Assembly: GCF_014648775.1 (NCBI RefSeq)
Contig: NZ_BMRT01000011.1
Coordinates: 62,001-126,000, forward strand
DNA: 64,000 bases
Origin: Streptomyces abikoensis
Lineage (GTDB): Bacteria > Actinomycetota > Actinomycetes > Streptomycetales > Streptomycetaceae
Direction: 5' to 3'
This document shows, piece after piece, positions 59,274 to 64,000 of the stretch. Within the stretch, counting starts at the first letter, position 1. The number at the start of each line of letters is the position of its first letter. The translations under genes and the position numbers were made by a program. The notes beneath the pieces were generated by a model. That model ran no database searches and was not told the DNA's origin. It saw nothing but the letters and a program-made list of their open reading frames with translations.

Positions 59274-59665
59274 GTTTCCCCCAGGCGGCCGCCGGGCGCC
59301 GACGCGGGCAGCGCGAAGCTCGTGCCGCAGGAGGGGCAGGCGACGGCGCCGTGGCCGGTGTCCAGGCCGTTGATCCGCCGGTAGAAGTCCTGGAGGTAGG
59401 CGAGGTCCTGGGCGAAGAGCTGTTCCACCACGCCCGCGTGGATGTCGGTGACGGTCCCCAGCCGGGTGACGACCAGGCTCAGGAGGACGACTCCGAGGTA
59501 GGCGGGATTCTCCCGGACGCGCTGGTCGATCAGGGGTGACAGTTCGTCACGGGCGGTGGCGAGCCGCATGGAACCCCGGCGGTGGACGGCACCTGAGCCG
59601 TCCACATAGCCGTGGGGGAGCTCGAAGTCGAACTCCGTGCGCAGCGGCGATCCGTTCTCGGGCAT
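59270..59665 (-). CDS. eCIS tail-assembly protein with C-terminal zinc-ribbon half
   Basis: A 131-residue protein. The N-terminal part RTEFDFELPHGYVDGSGAVH, then MRLATARDELSPLIDQRVRE and AYLGVVLLSLVVTRLG resembles phage tail-assembly chaperone proteins. The C-terminus has a single knuckle ACPSCGTSF (CxxC). A zinc site would need a second pair from another subunit. It lies directly before DUF6760, as in related loci. The ATGA overlap couples them. Confidence 0.85.
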   Translation of the reverse strand: MPENGSPLRTEFDFELPHGYVDGSGAVHRRGSMRLATARDELSPLIDQRVRENPAYLGVVLLSLVVTRLGTVTDIHAGVVEQLFAQDLAYLQDFYRRINGLDTGHGAVACPSCGTSFALPASAPGGRLGET

Positions 59666-59768
59666 GCGGGGCGGTATCCTCCCTCGGGCGTCCGAGCCGC
59701 GCCGCCCCCGGCCCCCGCCGACGCGGGGACCGGGGACGTGCGGTCGAGCGGTGGGCGTGCGGCGGCGG

Positions 59769-61328
59769 TCAGGTGATGTTCTGCCGGAGGAGCAGACTCA
59801 CCCAGGTGTCGTCCACCGACACCTCCACCGAGAAGTCGCCCTGCTTGTCCCCGGCCGTCAGCACGGGTGAGTCGGCGGAGCCGTCGGCCCCGCTGGGCAC
59901 GTGGACGACGTCCGTTCCGCCGGGGAAGGACGCCATGTTCTCCCCGAGGATCCGGAACGCGACCTGGACGCCCTCGACCGTGTTGCCCTGGGCGTCCTCC
60001 ACGATCACCTTCATCGGGTTGTCGAAGGACTTCCCCGGGGGCACGGTCTGTCCCGCGCCGGAGACGTAGCGGACCCGGTCCGCCCTGCCCGGCTTGGGGT
60101 TGACGGTCAGCCGGGTGAAGGAGGCGACGGCGTCCGACTCCGTCCAGCGGGCGGTGACGGGGCAGGGGCCTTCCTGGAGCGGGGTGAGCAGGGAGCTGAT
60201 GGCGAAGCCGAGTTGCTCGCTCTGGGAGCCGGTGTGCCTGATCTCGGTGTGCTCGCCGTTCTCGAAGACGCCGGCGCCCTCCTCGACGGAGAACTCGATC
60301 TTCTGCCCGCCCACCGGGGTGCCGTCCAGGAGCATCGCCTTGACCTCGAACGGCTTGGGGAAGTGCTGCCCGACGGTCGTCCTCTGGTCGTCGCCCGAGA
60401 CCGCCGCGAGCCGGTGCCGGGACACGCGCTGCAGGGCCCTCCGTCCGGACAGCGCGATCCACAGCCGGCTGTCGCCGGACATGGTGAGCCCCGAGGGCCG
60501 TGAGCCCTGGCCCGTGGGGATCGTGGAGGCCCGGGTCTTGTCCGGCAGTACGTAGCCGACCGCGTCGCCGGCGGTGCTCACGAACCAGAGCGTGCCGTCC
60601 GCCGTCGCCAGCATGTGGTTGGCCGCGAACGGCGTCTCGACGCGCGTGAGCGTACCCTCGGCGACGGTGTACTTGAAGACGACCTTGTCCTTGGTGGCCA
60701 CCCACACGACGTCGCCGGCCGGGGCGGCCGCGACGTCCCGGGGCTCGACGCCCAGGAGGATGGGGGAGCCGAAGGCGCCGGTGCTGGCTTCGTAGGCGAG
60801 CAGCGCCTTGCCCTTGGGGGAGGTCAGCCAGTAGCGGCCCCGCTGCTGAGCCGCGATCGAGACGCCGTACAGGCCGTCGGGGTACATCATCGAGTACGAG
60901 ACGCCGCCGCCGGAGTCGACGAAGGCCAGCTGGCCCCAGCTGATCAGCGGGGCGACGAGGCGGGGGCGCCCGTCCTTGTTCAGGCCCAGGGCCAGGGCGC
61001 GGCAGTCCGTCGCGCCGTTGAGCGCGTACACCTGGTACTGGCCGTCGGTCGTGCACTTGACGAAGGCCGAGGCCTTGTCGTCGGTGACGAACGTCCACGC
61101 TCCGTGGCCCGTCCAGGTGACGAGGGAGTTGGCGGTTCCGGTGATTCCCGGGCCCGGACTGAAGACGGTGTTGCCCCAGGGACTGCGGGGCTCGAAGTAG
61201 CCCACGTCGCCCTGGGCGGTGACGAACCATACGTTCTGGTCGTCGTTGTGCCAGGCCACGTCGACGACGGAGGCGTCGATGGGGAACGTGTCGGAGTCGG
61301 TGACGGGCGGCGGCGCTGCGGATGGCAT
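59769..61328 (-). CDS. Beta-propeller protein with C-terminal Ig-like domains, A
   Basis: A 519-residue protein. Residues 1-320 are six to seven blades with patterns such as DVAWHNDDQNVWFVTAQGDV and ATADGTLWFVSTAGDAVGYV, like virginiamycin-B-lyase-type propellers but without the lyase His/Glu pair. From about 330 come two bacterial Ig-like (Big_1-type) domains (FEVKAMLLDGTPVGGQKIEF, then MKVIVEDAQGNTVEGVQVAF). This Ig module is common in adhesins and surface-binding phage proteins. No signal peptide. The ATG has AGGAG upstream. It belongs to the eCIS operon with its neighbour paralogue. Confidence 0.88.
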   Translation of the reverse strand: MPSAAPPPVTDSDTFPIDASVVDVAWHNDDQNVWFVTAQGDVGYFEPRSPWGNTVFSPGPGITGTANSLVTWTGHGAWTFVTDDKASAFVKCTTDGQYQVYALNGATDCRALALGLNKDGRPRLVAPLISWGQLAFVDSGGGVSYSMMYPDGLYGVSIAAQQRGRYWLTSPKGKALLAYEASTGAFGSPILLGVEPRDVAAAPAGDVVWVATKDKVVFKYTVAEGTLTRVETPFAANHMLATADGTLWFVSTAGDAVGYVLPDKTRASTIPTGQGSRPSGLTMSGDSRLWIALSGRRALQRVSRHRLAAVSGDDQRTTVGQHFPKPFEVKAMLLDGTPVGGQKIEFSVEEGAGVFENGEHTEIRHTGSQSEQLGFAISSLLTPLQEGPCPVTARWTESDAVASFTRLTVNPKPGRADRVRYVSGAGQTVPPGKSFDNPMKVIVEDAQGNTVEGVQVAFRILGENMASFPGGTDVVHVPSGADGSADSPVLTAGDKQGDFSVEVSVDDTWVSLLLRQNIT

Positions 61329-61379
61329 GCGGATTCTCCTTCCGGCGGACGGGAACGGTCCGGGTGGCGCGGCGCGCCG

Positions 61380-62699
61380 CTAGTCCGAGGTGATCGTCAG
61401 GGTCGTGGCGGCGTGCGGCTCGGTGTCGCCGAGGCCGACGCTGATGACCGCGTCCTCCTGGACGTCGCCCGCGACCACGGCCGGCAGGGCGACCCGGCCC
61501 CGCTGGTCGGTGATGATCACACGCTCGTGGGTGCCGTCCTCGAAGGCCGCCCCTTCGGCGTCGATCCGGCAGGTGAGGGGGATGCCCGGCACGGGGCGCC
61601 CGTTCGCGACGTACTCGGCGATGAGCGGCTGGGCGACGTGGTCCTTCATGTGGACCTCCGACTCGCCCTGGGCCACGATCTGGGTGCGGCCCAGGCGCGA
61701 GGGCGCCCCGTACGGGGGCGGGGGCACGGTGTAGCTGCCCACGGTCTTCTTGGTGGGGTTGGTGTACCAGAGCTTGCCGTCGGCGGCGACGCAGATTCCC
61801 TTGGCGCCACCGCCGTTGGGCAGTCGCACCAGGGAACCGCCCGTGTTCAGCCGCGCGTCGAACTCGTGCAGCCCTTCGCTGGAGGCGACCCACAGCTCAC
61901 CCGTCGGGCCGAGCGCCAGCTGCTGGGGGACGGCCGTGCCCAGGTCTGCCGTGCGGATGGTGCCGCCGCCGATGTCGTAGCGGATGACCTGGTTGGGGTT
62001 GGTGGCGGTCAGCCATACAGCGGTCGTGTCCGCGATGACGTAGAAGGGCCTCTGGCCGGTCCGGAGCACCTCGACCCGCTCCCATACCGTCGAACGCGTG
62101 GGACGGTGGTAGAGGCCGTTCTCGCTCCTGACCGGGTTGGTGGTCCGGCTCTGGCCCGTGGCCCAGTAGCTGTGGAGCTTCCCGGTGGAGTCGGTGGTGA
62201 CGGCCACGTCCCACAGCCAGGTGCTCTGGCTGACCGGCATCCGGTCGATGGTGCCGTGGCTGGGGGTGAGGATGCCGACGTAACTGTGCTGGGGCTCGGC
62301 GAAGATGAGGCTGTACTCGTAGACCGGGGTGCCGTCCTGCCCCACGTTGGTGGCCCGGAGCTTGATGCTCTCCGCCTTGGCGTCGGCCTCCAGCGGGAAG
62401 AACTGGACGGCGTACATCCCCGTCGTCTCCATGATCACGATGGGGTCTTCCTGCGCCGGCGGTGCCGGAGCGGCGAACCAGACCCGCTGGAGACCGTCGG
62501 GGTCCTTGATGATCCCGGCACTGAGCTGGGGAATCATCGAATGGTTCACCACCCGCTGACTGTTCCCGGCATTGGGATTGACCTGGATGATGGCCTTGCT
62601 CGAGGTGGTCACCCAGAGGTACCTGAGGTTCCCCTGGGCCAGCGAGTGGGGTGTGTAGTTCCCGATGGAGTATTCCTGGATCGTTCCGGGCTCCGACAC
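61380..62699 (-). CDS. Beta-propeller protein with C-terminal Ig-like domain, B
   Basis: A 439-residue relative of the next gene: a propeller (LWVTTSSKAIIQVNPNAGNS, QQLALGPTGELWVASSEGLH, ICVAADGKLWYTNPTKKTVG) and one Big_1-like domain at the end (AEYVANGRPVPGIPLTCRID, RVIITDQRGRVALPAVVAGD). It begins the minus-strand eCIS operon. The GTG start is chosen because GGAGGGGG lies 10 nt upstream. Its function could be binding of a surface ligand; catalysis is not supported by visible residues. Confidence 0.87.
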   Translation of the reverse strand: MSEPGTIQEYSIGNYTPHSLAQGNLRYLWVTTSSKAIIQVNPNAGNSQRVVNHSMIPQLSAGIIKDPDGLQRVWFAAPAPPAQEDPIVIMETTGMYAVQFFPLEADAKAESIKLRATNVGQDGTPVYEYSLIFAEPQHSYVGILTPSHGTIDRMPVSQSTWLWDVAVTTDSTGKLHSYWATGQSRTTNPVRSENGLYHRPTRSTVWERVEVLRTGQRPFYVIADTTAVWLTATNPNQVIRYDIGGGTIRTADLGTAVPQQLALGPTGELWVASSEGLHEFDARLNTGGSLVRLPNGGGAKGICVAADGKLWYTNPTKKTVGSYTVPPPPYGAPSRLGRTQIVAQGESEVHMKDHVAQPLIAEYVANGRPVPGIPLTCRIDAEGAAFEDGTHERVIITDQRGRVALPAVVAGDVQEDAVISVGLGDTEPHAATTLTITSD

Positions 62700-63315
62700 T
62701 GTGGTGTTCCCCCTCCGGTCCGTGTGACGGTCGCCTGAACACGTCGGGCCCGCGCGACAGCGCATGACGGTGGAACGCGACAGCGCATGACGGTGAGAGC
62801 GGCAGGATCCGGTGGCTCGCGCGGGGGCGGCGTTCGGCTCGTCGAGACTATGCCGTCAGCACTGGCGTCGACACCCGGGCGAACCGGCCACCCGGAGCCC
62901 AGGCCCACGGCTTCCGGACAAGGGGTGGGGCCACCTGGCCCGCTGCGGCGCCGGACCTGCGGAGCGGGGGGATCCGGTGCCCCGTGTTCCGCACCGCGGG
63001 CCCGGCGGCTCCCGGCGCACTCATGGCTGTCAAGAGAGCGCGCACTCCGTCACCGCGACAGGACAGTATGGCCGGAATTCAGCCGAGAACCGTTTTTCTG
63101 CCCGAACGGGAATCATTCGATGGCGGAAAAAGAACATCCCATGATTGGTCCGGACTTTGCGGTTGATTGTGGGGTGGGTGGGGCGGCCGGGTTTCCCGAC
63201 CGCCCTCGTGCCCGAAGGACGACACGACAGTACTTCTGCGCCGACGCGACAGCCCCCGGAGGGAGGCGCACGCTGGAGAGAGACCCCCGCCGAGACGACA
63301 CCATCGGGAAGTCCC
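62700..63315. promoter_or_regulatory. Divergent intergenic region, presumed eCIS operon promoter
   Basis: 616 bp between the first minus-strand eCIS gene and the alcohol dehydrogenase gene, with no supportable gene. Most is GC-rich, but 63065-63180 is distinctly AT-richer (runs such as GGCGGAAAAAGAACATCCC). On the minus strand a TTGACA -35-like box lies near 63027-63032 without a good -10. This is where the eCIS operon promoter and regulator sites must be sought. Confidence 0.45.
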
Positions 63316-64000
63316 ATGCGAGCGACACTGATCTACGGCGCCGGTGACATCCGGGTCGAGAACGTACCCGACCCCCGTATCCAGGACCCCACGGACGCCG
63401 TGGTGCGCGTCGTCCGCTCGTGCGTCTGCGGCAGCGATCTGTGGCCCTACGGCTCCAGACCGGCCACGGAGGAGGGCGAGCGCATCGGCCACGAATTCCT
63501 CGGCGTCGTGGAGGAGACCGGCCCGGAGGTCACCGCACCGAAGGCCGGCGACCTCGTGGTCGCGCCCTTCGCCTACGCCGACAACACCTGTCGGTTCTGT
63601 GCCGAGGGCCTCCACACCTCCTGCCCGCGCGGCGGGTACTGGGGCCAGAACGGCGTGGACGGCGGCCAGGGCGAAGCCGTACGCAGCCCCTGGGCCCAGG
63701 GCACCCTGGTGAAACTGCCCGTCGGTGAGGACTCCGCCCTGCTGCCCTCGCTGCTCACCCTCTCCGACGTCTTCTGCACCGGCCACCACTGCGCCGTCAC
63801 GGCCGGGGTCGACGCCCGGACGACGGTGACGGTCATCGGCGACGGCGCCGTCGGCCTGTCGGCGGTGCTGGCGGCGAGGCGGCTCGGCGCCGAACGGATC
63901 CTGCTGATGGGCCGCCACGAGGCCCGCACCGCCCTCGGACGCGATTTCGGGGCCACCGACGTGATCCCCGAACGCGGCGACGAAGGCGTCGCGCGCGTAA
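63316..64000 (+). CDS. Zinc-dependent alcohol dehydrogenase, N-terminal part (runs off window)
   Basis: The visible 228 residues are a medium-chain dehydrogenase: catalytic-zinc ligands in SCVCGSDLWPYG and RIGHEFLGVV, structural-zinc cysteines in NTCRFCAEGLHTSC, and the start of the Rossmann fold TVIGDGAVGLSAVLAARRLG. It should oxidise an alcohol or reduce an aldehyde with NAD(P). The closest group by look is the actinobacterial zinc ADH set often paired with a MarR or TetR regulator, which may lie beyond the window. The ATG has GGGAAG upstream. Confidence 0.92.
   Translation, partial: MRATLIYGAGDIRVENVPDPRIQDPTDAVVRVVRSCVCGSDLWPYGSRPATEEGERIGHEFLGVVEETGPEVTAPKAGDLVVAPFAYADNTCRFCAEGLHTSCPRGGYWGQNGVDGGQGEAVRSPWAQGTLVKLPVGEDSALLPSLLTLSDVFCTGHHCAVTAGVDARTTVTVIGDGAVGLSAVLAARRLGAERILLMGRHEARTALGRDFGATDVIPERGDEGVARV

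Noticed and set aside
35068-62699. Prophage interpretation of the contractile-tail genes
   Set aside because: No capsid, portal, terminase, lysis, integrase or replication gene in the block. The AAA+ ATPase, DUF4255 and LysM hub genes are eCIS markers.
59769-62699. Virginiamycin B lyase resistance genes
   Set aside because: The propeller pattern is similar but the catalytic His/Glu arrangement is not visible, and the Ig-like domains and eCIS context argue for binding proteins.
1-64000. tRNA, rRNA or riboswitch genes
   Set aside because: No cloverleaf with a GTTCRANNC arm or conserved riboswitch core was found on reading either strand.

Overview
The window is high-GC actinobacterial DNA. Codon third positions are almost all G or C, GTG starts are common, and stop/start overlaps of the GTGA and ATGA type are frequent. 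Gene content points to Streptomyces or a close relative: DUF5954, DUF5701 and GPP34 proteins, PadR/MerR/TetR/ArsR regulators each beside one enzyme, a class I terpene synthase, and an actinobacterial extracellular contractile injection system (eCIS). No rRNA, tRNA or CRISPR array was seen.

Left part (1-11.7 kb): single metabolic genes paired with regulators. These are an SDR fragment with a LysR regulator; a secreted serine beta-lactamase-like hydrolase; a PadR regulator with an acyl-CoA dehydrogenase-like flavoprotein, facing an AMP-forming ligase; a TipA-like MerR regulator divergent from a secreted amidase; a GPP34 protein; and a TetR regulator divergent from an SDR. Several regulators have clear palindromic operators at their own promoters.

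11.6-14.4 kb is a scar of decayed mobile DNA. It holds a tyrosine-integrase C-terminus, a frameshifted gene that looks phage-derived, a fragment of an erythromycin-esterase-like gene, and one intact small secreted ricin-type lectin of lower GC. 14.4-20.4 kb returns to regulator and enzyme genes (two SAM methyltransferases, DUF5701, TetR, ArsR, a PEP-mutase-like enzyme) and includes an orphan DUF4157 protein, a family typical of eCIS loci.

20.5-29.3 kb is a one-direction cluster: a large patatin-like lipase, a Trypco1-like small protein, a 1410-residue trypsin/STAND-NTPase/WD40 protein with a membrane segment, a lipoprotein, and a tiny Gly-Ser repeat membrane protein. The trypsin-STAND-Trypco combination matches predicted bacterial conflict or immunity systems. 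An ABC exporter, an L25 paralogue, DUF5954, a cyclophilin and a secreted acid phosphatase follow.

35.0-62.7 kb is an eCIS locus in two convergent blocks. The plus-strand block is sheath, tube, second sheath and a small beta-rich protein. The minus-strand block starts near 62.7 kb with two beta-propeller proteins. It continues with a zinc-ribbon tail-assembly protein, DUF6760, a Pro-rich protein, a second tube, LysM, a VgrG-like spike, gp25, two large baseplate proteins flanking a gpI-like protein, a 987-residue YVTN-type propeller, DUF4255, an AAA+ ATPase, a candidate cargo protein, an R-S-E ADP-ribosyltransferase and a terpene synthase. No capsid, terminase, portal or lysis genes lie in it, so it is an injection machine and not a prophage. 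The window ends in a zinc-dependent alcohol dehydrogenase.
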